Source: a virus
IMG/VR virus record: IMGVR_UViG_3300046535_001869
Location: 1 to 64,000 of that record
DNA: 64,000 nt
Direction: 5' to 3' (one strand)
Each line of letters opens with the position of its first letter. The first letter of the stretch is position 1. Below are positions 17,457 through 25,339 of the stretch, one piece after another. Both the position numbers and the translations under genes were made by a program. The notes below the pieces were generated by a model. That model did no database searches. It was given only the letters and a program-made list of their open reading frames with translations, and was not told the DNA's origin.

Positions 17457-18352
17457 CCGCTCCGTACGCTATCAGGCGTATCGTCCTGACGCTCCAGATC
17501 GGCAAGGGTAATACAGCGATCCAACTCGCCAGCGGTAACCCCGGTTTACGGATCCACGCGCACGTCGAGTTCGCGAATATGCCGACCACCGGGAACGCGC
17601 AGATCCGGATCTTTGGCCTGACGCTGGACCACATGAACCAGCTCTCGGTCGCTGGGCTCGTGTTCGAGTCGCGCCAGGGGCAGAACTTCGTCGCGATCCA
17701 GGCCGGGGACGATGTCTCGGGGCTCGCGACGATCTTTAGGGGACAGATTATCGAGGCCTACCCGGACTTCGCGCGCCAGCCGGACGTCTCGTTCTTTATC
17801 TTCGCGACGCCGTCTAACGAGATCCAGTTGAAGCCGATCGAGCCGTCGACCTTCCAGGCTGGGACCTCCGCAGGGACAGCGTTAGAGCAGATCGTCAAGA
17901 AGGTTGGCCTCACGCTGGAGAACAGTGGGGTCAACGTCGTCCTCTCGTCTCCCTACTTCCCGGGTACGGCGTGGCAGCAGATCCTCTCGTTGATCCGTGC
18001 AGCCAACTGCTTTGCCTATGTCGATGGCGTAAATAAGAAGTTGGCGGTCTGGCCGAAGGACGGGAGTCGATCTGGCGGTAAGATCACCATCTCGCCCGAG
18101 AATGGGATGATTGGCTATCCGCAATTCCAGGCCCTTAATCTGGTAGTCCGGACGCTTTTCAATACTGAGGTTAGTCCAGCCGACCCTGGCAAGAACATCA
18201 CGGTTAAGAGCCAGCTGACGGCCGCTAATGGCGACTTTACGGTGATTGGAGTGACCCACGAGTTGATGAGCGAGATGCCAGACGGACCTTGGGAGACGAC
18301 GATCGTGGCAACGCCGGTGAAGTCTGGTGACTTCTCTCTGAGGCCTGCGTGA
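17453..18352 (+). CDS. Baseplate hub protein (gpD/gp27-like)
   Basis: 299 residues from GTG 17453. FANMPTTGNAQIRIFGLTLD, then FRGQIIEAYPDFARQPDVSF, FIFATPSNEIQLKP and VVRTLFNTEVSPADPG with a VIGVTHELMSEMPDGPWET end fit the hub proteins that form the ring at the base of the tail tube (P2 gpD / T4 gp27 type). Position between plug and spike agrees. Confidence 0.65.
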   Translation: MTAPYAIRRIVLTLQIGKGNTAIQLASGNPGLRIHAHVEFANMPTTGNAQIRIFGLTLDHMNQLSVAGLVFESRQGQNFVAIQAGDDVSGLATIFRGQIIEAYPDFARQPDVSFFIFATPSNEIQLKPIEPSTFQAGTSAGTALEQIVKKVGLTLENSGVNVVLSSPYFPGTAWQQILSLIRAANCFAYVDGVNKKLAVWPKDGSRSGGKITISPENGMIGYPQFQALNLVVRTLFNTEVSPADPGKNITVKSQLTAANGDFTVIGVTHELMSEMPDGPWETTIVATPVKSGDFSLRPA

Positions 18353-19083
18353 GCGATACCCCGTTCCTCGGCGCGCAGGACCAGGGCGATGGCGCGAGCC
18401 AGCACAACGCGTCCGACTTCCACATTCAACAGGCGCTTGCTCAGATTAACACGGCCGCTATGGTCAAGATCGTCCGCGCGCCGTATGACAAGGACGGGAA
18501 GGACATCGACCCGGGCTCGGTCGTCCCCGTCGGCTACGTCGACGTTCAGCCGATGGTCCACCAGATCGACGGCCACGGCCAGCCGACGCCTCACGGGACC
18601 GTCTTCCGGCTGTCGTACCACCGGGTCCAAGGCGGCCGGAACGCGATCATCTCCGATCCAGAGAAGGGCGACATCGGCCAGATGGTCGTCAACAGCCGCG
18701 ATACGAGCATCGTGCGCTCGACCAACGACGTGGGGAACCCAGGGTCGAGGCGCAAGTTCGATCTTGCAGACGGCATCTATGTCGGGAGTCCCCAGCAGAA
18801 GGAGAAGCCGGAACAATACCTGTCCTTTCCGAAGGGTGGGATCGTCATCTGTAATAAGGACGGCTGGAAGATCACGTTCAACGAGGACGGGATCGAGATC
18901 GAGGCGAAGGGGAACACGATCACGATGGGCGAGGACGGGGTGACGATCAACGGGTGCCTTGTGAATAAGAACGGAGATGTCATCACAAAGAAGGGCGTGA
19001 ATTTGGATACACACACCCACAACCAGGGAAACGACTCTAACGGCGATACCGAAGTCCCGACCGACGAGCCGAACGTCGGATGA
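18349..19083 (+). CDS. Baseplate spike protein (gpV / Gp138-like)
   Basis: 244 residues from GTG 18349. Residues about 30-130 form the OB-fold-like part seen in Gp138 N-terminal domains (VGYVDVQPMVHQIDGHGQ, then VFRLSYHRVQGGRNAIISDP). The C-terminal third has short repeats of polar beta strands (GIVICNKDGWKITFNEDGIE, then GVTINGCLVNKNGD), which build a triple-stranded spike shaft. It ends with a DTHTHNQGN His cluster, known in P2 gpV-type tips to bind iron. It would puncture the outer membrane. Confidence 0.7.
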   Translation: MSDTPFLGAQDQGDGASQHNASDFHIQQALAQINTAAMVKIVRAPYDKDGKDIDPGSVVPVGYVDVQPMVHQIDGHGQPTPHGTVFRLSYHRVQGGRNAIISDPEKGDIGQMVVNSRDTSIVRSTNDVGNPGSRRKFDLADGIYVGSPQQKEKPEQYLSFPKGGIVICNKDGWKITFNEDGIEIEAKGNTITMGEDGVTINGCLVNKNGDVITKKGVNLDTHTHNQGNDSNGDTEVPTDEPNVG

Positions 19084-19520
19084 ACACCCTGCTTCTCAGC
19101 GCCCCGAGCGAGGATGTCCCGTCAGGCTGGGACCTACAGCTCGACACGGCCGGCAACCTGGCCGTTGCGACCGGCCACTACGCCATAGCCCAGGACGTCG
19201 CCTCGGCCGTGCGGACGTTCCTAGGCGAAGAATGGTATAATACGACGTCTGGCGTGCCGTATCTTGAGCAGATCCTTGGTCAGCGCCCACCGCTCCAGTT
19301 CCTCAAGGCCCAGTTCGTCGCGGCTGGGATGACCGTGCCCGGCGTGGCCGGCATTACCTGCTTCCTGACTGGCCCAGGCCTCAACCGCGAGGTTGGTGGC
19401 CAGCTCCAGATCACTAACGACGTGGACAACCTCTTGACCGTGATCGAGTCGACGACGATTCTCGCGCCCGGGGTATCGCCCTGGTATGTTGTTAGCGTTG
19501 GACCGGAGGACCTTGGCTGA
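19080..19520 (+). CDS. Baseplate wedge protein (gpW/gp25-like)
   Basis: 146 residues. WDLQLDTAGNLAVATGHYAI, then AQDVASAVRTFLGEEWYNT and TSGVPYLEQILGQRP match the gp25/gpW baseplate wedge family, which connects hub and wedges and starts sheath assembly. It overlaps the spike stop and the start of the gpJ-like gene. Confidence 0.7.
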   Translation: MNTLLLSAPSEDVPSGWDLQLDTAGNLAVATGHYAIAQDVASAVRTFLGEEWYNTTSGVPYLEQILGQRPPLQFLKAQFVAAGMTVPGVAGITCFLTGPGLNREVGGQLQITNDVDNLLTVIESTTILAPGVSPWYVVSVGPEDLG

Positions 19521-21016
19521 TGCCCACTAACGTCCCGAAGCCGGTCTTCGGCGATAAGGGATTCGTCGGGCCATCGGAGTCAGCGATCCTCGCCGGTGTC
19601 CAGGCCGACATCAACTTGGCGCTCGGTGGCAACGTCAACCCAAGGCTGAATACGCCGCAGGGACAGATCGCGACCACCGAGACGGCGGTCATCGGTGATA
19701 GTAATGCAACATTCCTGTATTTTTCCTCACAAGTTGACCCGGCGTTCAGCTCCGGACGGATGCAGGATGCGATCGGAAGAATTTATTTTCAGACCCGCAT
19801 CCCCGGCGCGCCGACCACGGTCCAGGCGACGTGCCGCGGCCTGACCGACGTGCCGATCCCGGTGGGAGCGCTGGCCCGCGCCACCGACGGAAACATCTAC
19901 ATCTGCCAGGCTGCCGGGACGATCGGCCTCGCCGGCACGGTGGTTCTCCCGTTCGCCTGCATCCAGAACGGCCCGATCCCGGCGCCGGTAGCCTCGGTCA
20001 ACCAGGTCTACCAGGCGATCCCTGGATGGGATTCGATCACCAACACCGAGGACGGCGTCCTCGGGCGGAACGTTGAGAGCCGCTCGGAGTTCGAGGCGCG
20101 TCGCGCGGCCTCGGTCGCGGCCAACGCGCGCGGCATCCTCGACTCGATCCAGGGCGCGGTGCTCGCGGTCCCCGGCGTCGTCGACGCGCTGGTCATCGAC
20201 AATCCTCTGGATACGCCAGTCGTGATCTACGGCTACTTCCGCTTCGGCGAGACCGGCCAGCTCTCGGGGTTCAACGACCAGCCGTTCTACACAGGTCAGC
20301 CGGCGCTGTACCTGGGTCCACACTCGCTCTACGTCTGCGCCCTCGGCGGGACCGATCAGGCCGTCGGAGAGGCGATCTGGACCAAGAAGGCGCCGGGTTG
20401 CGGCTACAACGGCAACACGACGGTCATCGTGGTCGACCCGAGCCCGGACTATAGCCCACCCGTCCCGACCTACTACGTCACATTCGAGCGTCCGATCGTC
20501 GAGGACTTCACGGTCCAGGTCACGCTTCAGAACAGCACTACGGTCCCGTCGGATGCGCTGGCCCAGATCCAGAACGCGGTGATCAACGCTTTCGCCGGAG
20601 CCGACGGCGGCTCGCGCGCCCGGATCGGCGGGACGGTGCTGGCCTCGCGCTACTACGGTCCTGTCGCGCTGCTCGGTTCATGGGCGCAGATCATCAGTAT
20701 CAAGGTCGGTCTTACCGGGCAGGTGGCGGTCTTCACGGGCTCGATCACCGGGACCGTTCTGACGGTCAGCGCCATGAACATAGGCACGATCGAGGCGGGC
20801 CAGTTGCTCCAGGATGCTGGCCTGATGGCCTCGGGGACGACCGTCGTCGACCAGCTCACCGGCACCACGGGCGGGATCGGGACCTACACCGTGTCGGTCG
20901 ACCAGACGATCCCGTCGGAGGCGATGAACTGTACCGACCTCCTCGACGACGTCGCGCTGAACATCAACCAGGTCCCGGCCATCTCGGCCGGTGAGATCCA
21001 CCTGACGCTGGTATGA
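19520..21016 (+). CDS. Baseplate J-like protein with inserted module
   Basis: 498 residues. RSEFEARRAASVAANARGIL and DSIQGAVLAVPGVVDALVID (about 187-227) are the core of baseplate J proteins (P2 gpJ / T4 gp6 family), which form the outer baseplate ring. The C-terminal part fits too (TVQVTLQNSTTVPSDALAQI, then NAFAG). Residues about 402-464 are the inserted module shared with neck, sheath and plug. The end (VPAISAGEIHLTLV) resumes the family. Confidence 0.75.
   Translation: MPTNVPKPVFGDKGFVGPSESAILAGVQADINLALGGNVNPRLNTPQGQIATTETAVIGDSNATFLYFSSQVDPAFSSGRMQDAIGRIYFQTRIPGAPTTVQATCRGLTDVPIPVGALARATDGNIYICQAAGTIGLAGTVVLPFACIQNGPIPAPVASVNQVYQAIPGWDSITNTEDGVLGRNVESRSEFEARRAASVAANARGILDSIQGAVLAVPGVVDALVIDNPLDTPVVIYGYFRFGETGQLSGFNDQPFYTGQPALYLGPHSLYVCALGGTDQAVGEAIWTKKAPGCGYNGNTTVIVVDPSPDYSPPVPTYYVTFERPIVEDFTVQVTLQNSTTVPSDALAQIQNAVINAFAGADGGSRARIGGTVLASRYYGPVALLGSWAQIISIKVGLTGQVAVFTGSITGTVLTVSAMNIGTIEAGQLLQDAGLMASGTTVVDQLTGTTGGIGTYTVSVDQTIPSEAMNCTDLLDDVALNINQVPAISAGEIHLTLV
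20723..20911 (+). repeat. Inserted GTY module, copy 4 (in gpJ-like protein)
   Basis: Encodes residues 402-464: opening VAVFTGSITGTVLTVSAMNI, then GTIEAGQLLQDAGLMASGTT, closing QLTGTTGGIGTYTVSVDQ. It lies near the C-terminus, just before the normal end of the family. Confidence 0.7.
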
Positions 21017-21020
21017 CGCG

Positions 21021-21701
21021 ATGAGAACGTGGCCTCAAACGGTCCTTAGCCAATACTCCGACAGCCCGCGCCTGATGGCGCTGCTGGAGGACATTGACGA
21101 ATGGATCAGTCCGGACGCCAATATGGAGGCGTTCTATGAGCTGATCTGGAATATCCGTCGGGAGGGCGGCGCCGCGGGTTACGGCCTCGATGTGTGGGGA
21201 CGGATCGTCAACGTCAGTCGTGTTGTCTCGATGACGACCTTTGGCCCGTCGTTCGGCTTCGGAGAGGCCGGCGATCGGACCGGGTTCGATCAGGCGAACT
21301 TCTACGTCGGCGATCGCTCGACGATGAACTTTACGCTGACCGACGAGGTCTACCGGATTCTGATCTTTGCCAGAGCTGCACTGAATATCACGGACTGCTC
21401 GATCCCGGCGATCAATGCGATCATGCGGGGCCTCTTCCCCGGGCGGGGTAACGCCTTCGTTACGGACGGCGCCAACGGTCCGGTGGCCTCGTGCTTTGGA
21501 TTCGCCGAGGCGGGCGACCGGACCGGGTTCGACCAGGGCACGTTCCAGGACGATCAGATACCCGCCTCGCCGCGTCCGATGCACATCATTTACAACTTCG
21601 AGTTTGCCCTACAGCCGTTCGAGATCGCCATCGTGACAAACTCCGGGGTCCTGCCGCGCCCGGTCGGGGTGGCCGCGACGGCGAGCTATGAGGTAATCTG
21701 A
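21021..21701 (+). CDS. Tail protein of DUF2612 type (gpI position)
   Basis: 226 residues. YSDSPRLMALLEDIDEWISP, then NIRREGGAAGYGLDVWGRIV and INAIMRGLFPGRGNAFVTD fit DUF2612 proteins that take the place of P2 gpI and join fibres to the baseplate. A motif of about 17 residues occurs twice: FGFGEAGDRTGFDQANF (about 74-90) and FGFAEAGDRTGFDQGTF (about 158-174). It lies directly upstream of the spike genes. Confidence 0.65.
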   Translation: MRTWPQTVLSQYSDSPRLMALLEDIDEWISPDANMEAFYELIWNIRREGGAAGYGLDVWGRIVNVSRVVSMTTFGPSFGFGEAGDRTGFDQANFYVGDRSTMNFTLTDEVYRILIFARAALNITDCSIPAINAIMRGLFPGRGNAFVTDGANGPVASCFGFAEAGDRTGFDQGTFQDDQIPASPRPMHIIYNFEFALQPFEIAIVTNSGVLPRPVGVAATASYEVI

Positions 21702-24113
21702 ATGCGCAGATCCTTGCCGTTTGTCCTAGCTGCGGTCCTCCTTCTGCCTCGCCCGTCCGCTGTATGGGCCGAGACTACCTCTGACTTCATCTCTGGGTCG
21801 CCGCTCGCGACGAGTCCGATCCCTTCTACCGCCAAGATCCCGGTGGTCGAGGGGGCTACGCCAGGCGCGCTGATGCATGAGGTCCCGGTATCGTCGTTTC
21901 CTACCTATATGGGGCAACTCAAGGCGATTACACCGCAGCAGTATGGCGCCGTCGGTAATGGGTCGGCTGATGATACGGCAGCGGTGCAGGCTTGGTTCAC
22001 CGCACTAAAGACGGGCAATTATCTCGGATACTGCAACGGTGTCTTTCGGCTGACCGGAAGCGTCAATGCCTCCCCCACAAAATCGTACCGCGTAGAAGGA
22101 TCGTTTGCGGCGGTAAGCTCCACTTCTGGGACCGGCTGTAAATTCTACGTTGACTATAACAACTGGGCTAGTGCGGCGATAGACCTAACAACTCCGTCTA
22201 ACCCAACGACCAGCAACCGGGGTCGCGAGACGTGGTGGAGCAACGTTTCGATTATATATAATCCGGCATTGACAGCGCCTCCGGTCGGCTTTCGGCACAG
22301 ATATTCCTCGGCTCTTAATCTTGAAAACTTCTCGATCCTGCAATACACGGTCAATCGCGGGACGTGCCTGTCGATCAGCAGCGCATTTAATGATCGCCTG
22401 AAGGACAATGTGCAGATATGGGGATGCGGCGGAAACGTGCCGGCGCATCTGCGGCCAGCCGGGATCACGTTTTCGATCACGGCAGCGGCAACTACCCTGA
22501 CATCGAGCGCTACGTTCTTCTCTGCTGCCGATGTTGGTCAGGACATCGTGATCCTCGGGTCGCCTCTATATGAGGCGTTCCACATTGCGTCGTTTACGAA
22601 TACGACCACGGTCGAGGTTACTCGCGCGGCGACGAACACCCATACGGCGCAACTGGGAGCGGTCTCGGCGATCACCGGGGCGATGACCGCCGGCAGCCCA
22701 ACGCTGACGATCAACGTCGCCAACTTGTCGTCGAGTGACGTTGGTAGAAACGTCTACGTGCTCGGCTGCGGCTCGACAGACGGGACATCAATCGGGGCGC
22801 TGCGCTCGACGATCTCGGCCGTCAGTGGGGCCACGGTTACGCTCGCCGATAATGCCCTGACGAACTGCGCCGCCGGTGCGTCGATTATCATCGGCCCGGC
22901 CGTTGAGATTTACGCGGACGCGGACGGAACGATTAACAACGACGTTTCCTTGATTGGGTTGCACGAGGAGCAGAACTCCGGGACGGCGCTCGTTGTCGCG
23001 AACGCGGTCAACTTGCGCGGGACGATGCTCAAACTGCATTCGTGGAACAACGCGAATATCGGCGAGACAGCCTACGAGTCGCAGTTCAACGGGGTCTTTG
23101 TTAGAACTGACCTGGAACTGGGGCAGGCCGACATCGAGGGAACCTCAATAACGACGCTGGGGCAGATACTCCTTCAGGGCATCAATGCGGGCGGCAACAC
23201 GATCGGGATGCTCGATGGCTTCGCGATCACCGGGCAGCCGAAGGTCGCAATCTCCAACATCGCTGCGAACAACGGAGTCACGGTCGGCACGATCAACACG
23301 CCGCACCAATTAGCGTCAACCTGGGTTCCATCTCTTGTGACCTCAGACGGAACGGGGCGTGGGTTGCTCGCCCAGGGCGCGGTGACGACGCAGCTTACGC
23401 CAGCCCAGCTCCCGAAGCTGATCGCAACGACCACCAACGACAACGCCTGTGATGGCTGCGTTGGCCAGATGATCAGCAATGGGTCGGGGAGCGAGACTGC
23501 CACCGTTACCTTTACGGCGGCCACCCCTTCCGTGATTACGTGGACCTCACATGAACTCTCGCAGAGCAATCCGTCTATCCTTTATTTTACTTCCACTATG
23601 GCAGTGCCGACCGGCTTTACCGCTGACACGAACTATTGGACGGTGCCGGGGACGATCACGAACAACACATTCTCGGTTGCACCGACGCTGGCCGATGCAC
23701 TGGCCGGGACAAACCTTGTGGCGGCATCTGATACTGGGACAGGCGTGCAGACGGGGACTCGTTTGGGCTATTTGCCAGACAATACGCCGCTGAGCATCCT
23801 CGCCGTCACGCTGCCCGCCGGTGATTGGGACTGCTGGGGAGGCGCACGGTTTCTGCCTGCTGCGTCCACGACCCAATCTTTTAACGGCGTTGGCATCGCC
23901 CCGACCATCGATTATCTCGGGACGGTTGATCAAAGCAACGGGACGATGGAGACGTACACTGCTTATGCCGCAGGGAAGGCTGTCCAGTATCCAACCGGCC
24001 TGAGTTGGCGACGGCTTGCGACACAAACGGTCGTCTATCTTACGGCGCAGGCCGACTTTGCGGTCGATGTCGAGCGGGTTGCTGGTCGGATAGACTGCCG
24101 CCGGGCACGCTAA
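21702..24113 (+). CDS. Tail spike with pectate-lyase-like beta helix and signal peptide
   Basis: 803 residues. The N-terminus MRRSLPFVLAAVLLLPRPSA is a signal peptide (cut near VWA). QYGAVGNGSADDTAAVQAWF (about 80-99) is the entry motif of pectate-lyase-type right-handed beta helices found in phage tail spikes. Two loops with repeated ITxAxTTLT / ITGAMTAGSPTLTI segments (about 255-375) resemble modules common in spike proteins. The C-terminal domain is beta-rich and Thr-rich. Likely a polysaccharide-degrading or binding spike. The presence of a signal peptide on a spike is unusual. Confidence 0.65.
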   Translation: MRRSLPFVLAAVLLLPRPSAVWAETTSDFISGSPLATSPIPSTAKIPVVEGATPGALMHEVPVSSFPTYMGQLKAITPQQYGAVGNGSADDTAAVQAWFTALKTGNYLGYCNGVFRLTGSVNASPTKSYRVEGSFAAVSSTSGTGCKFYVDYNNWASAAIDLTTPSNPTTSNRGRETWWSNVSIIYNPALTAPPVGFRHRYSSALNLENFSILQYTVNRGTCLSISSAFNDRLKDNVQIWGCGGNVPAHLRPAGITFSITAAATTLTSSATFFSAADVGQDIVILGSPLYEAFHIASFTNTTTVEVTRAATNTHTAQLGAVSAITGAMTAGSPTLTINVANLSSSDVGRNVYVLGCGSTDGTSIGALRSTISAVSGATVTLADNALTNCAAGASIIIGPAVEIYADADGTINNDVSLIGLHEEQNSGTALVVANAVNLRGTMLKLHSWNNANIGETAYESQFNGVFVRTDLELGQADIEGTSITTLGQILLQGINAGGNTIGMLDGFAITGQPKVAISNIAANNGVTVGTINTPHQLASTWVPSLVTSDGTGRGLLAQGAVTTQLTPAQLPKLIATTTNDNACDGCVGQMISNGSGSETATVTFTAATPSVITWTSHELSQSNPSILYFTSTMAVPTGFTADTNYWTVPGTITNNTFSVAPTLADALAGTNLVAASDTGTGVQTGTRLGYLPDNTPLSILAVTLPAGDWDCWGGARFLPAASTTQSFNGVGIAPTIDYLGTVDQSNGTMETYTAYAAGKAVQYPTGLSWRRLATQTVVYLTAQADFAVDVERVAGRIDCRRAR

Positions 24114-24139
24114 AAAGATCCATTTGAGGAGCACGTGTA

Positions 24140-25339
24140 GTGCAGGACAGCAACACACCCGCCAAGATCCCTCTCCCCTGGGCGTCGAGCGCGGGCGGCG
24201 GGTACATCGAGGTGATCCCGACCGCGTCCCAGATCGGGATCACCCCGGGACGCGCCTCGTTCACCGACGGCTTCGTTCCGCTGAACTTCGTGCCGCTGGC
24301 CTCCGGCGGCGTCGGGCCGCTCGGCAAGGACTTCAACGGCATCCTCAACCAGGTCACGGCCGGGCTGCAGTGGCAGCAGGCAGGTGGTCCGATTCTCTAC
24401 GACGCGGCGTTCTCCTCGGCGATCGGTGGATACCCGGCCGGCGCGGTCATCGCCAAGGCGGGGATGGGCGGGCGATTCTGGTATTCGCTGGTCGACAACA
24501 ACGTTACGAACCCGGACGCGGCCGGCGCGGGGTGGATCGGGCTCGGCCTCCAGACGTTCGTCGATACACCGACGACGTACTACGTCGACTTCTCGACCGG
24601 CAGCGACTCGACCGGGACGGGGTTGATCTCGGCTCCGTGGAAGACGCTCCAGTACGCTTTCGACTACCTGAACACCCATGTCGTCGCTTCAGGCGTCGCG
24701 GTTACCATCTCCCAGAACGGGCCGGTAGATGGGCCGCACACCGATACGACCGGGCTGATTATCGCGAATGCGATCAACGGCGCGTCAATCCTCAACGTCG
24801 TGATCAATGGCGCGATCCTGACCAGCGCCGCAGCTGGGATCTTCGTGACGAACGGTGGCGTGGTTCAGATCAGCGGCAGTGGCAGCATCCGCGGTGCGAG
24901 CTACGACGTCGTTAGCACAGGAAACTCAGTCGTCCAGTATCAGGGGGCCACCCCCGGGGCATGTGCACTTGTGAAACTGCTAGCCCAGTTCGGTGCGACG
25001 CTTCGGATCACCGGAGACTACACGGACTCGGGAAACTCTGGTCATCACTGGTTCGCGGACTTCGGTGGTCTAATCAGTGTCGACCGCGGGACCGGCGTCG
25101 CGTCTACGATCACGACCTCGGGTACGCCGGCTTACGGAGTCGCCTTCGCCGACGCGTCGAGCGGGAGCATCATCCGCTGCACGACCGCGCTCACGGTCTT
25201 TGCCGGAACGGGAGCGACCGGAACGCGGTACCTCGTCGACAAGACCAGTGGGATCGATACTGGAGGTGGTGGTTCGACGTTCATCCCAGGCAGTGTCGGG
25301 GGGACGGCCGACGCGGCGACCTTCGGCTGGTACGCGTGA
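24140..25339 (+). CDS. Tail fibre / spike with phage N-terminal attachment domain
   Basis: 399 residues from GTG 24140, preceded by TTGAGGAG. The N-terminus (IPLPWASSAGGGYIEVIPTA, then SQIGITPGRASFTDGFVPL and GPLGKDFNGILNQVTAG) is a well-conserved attachment domain of phage fibres. From about residue 147 a parallel beta helix follows (YYVDFSTGSDSTGTGLI, with PWKTLQYAFDYLN). Unlike its neighbours it has no signal peptide, as expected for a virion fibre. This makes it the best candidate for the true receptor-binding fibre. Confidence 0.65.
   Translation: MQDSNTPAKIPLPWASSAGGGYIEVIPTASQIGITPGRASFTDGFVPLNFVPLASGGVGPLGKDFNGILNQVTAGLQWQQAGGPILYDAAFSSAIGGYPAGAVIAKAGMGGRFWYSLVDNNVTNPDAAGAGWIGLGLQTFVDTPTTYYVDFSTGSDSTGTGLISAPWKTLQYAFDYLNTHVVASGVAVTISQNGPVDGPHTDTTGLIIANAINGASILNVVINGAILTSAAAGIFVTNGGVVQISGSGSIRGASYDVVSTGNSVVQYQGATPGACALVKLLAQFGATLRITGDYTDSGNSGHHWFADFGGLISVDRGTGVASTITTSGTPAYGVAFADASSGSIIRCTTALTVFAGTGATGTRYLVDKTSGIDTGGGGSTFIPGSVGGTADAATFGWYA

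Noticed and set aside
24961-25338. Upstream extension of the 25339 fibre gene
   Set aside because: It runs antiphase through the end of the preceding fibre gene. ATG 25339 has a TGATG overlap and begins with a signal peptide.
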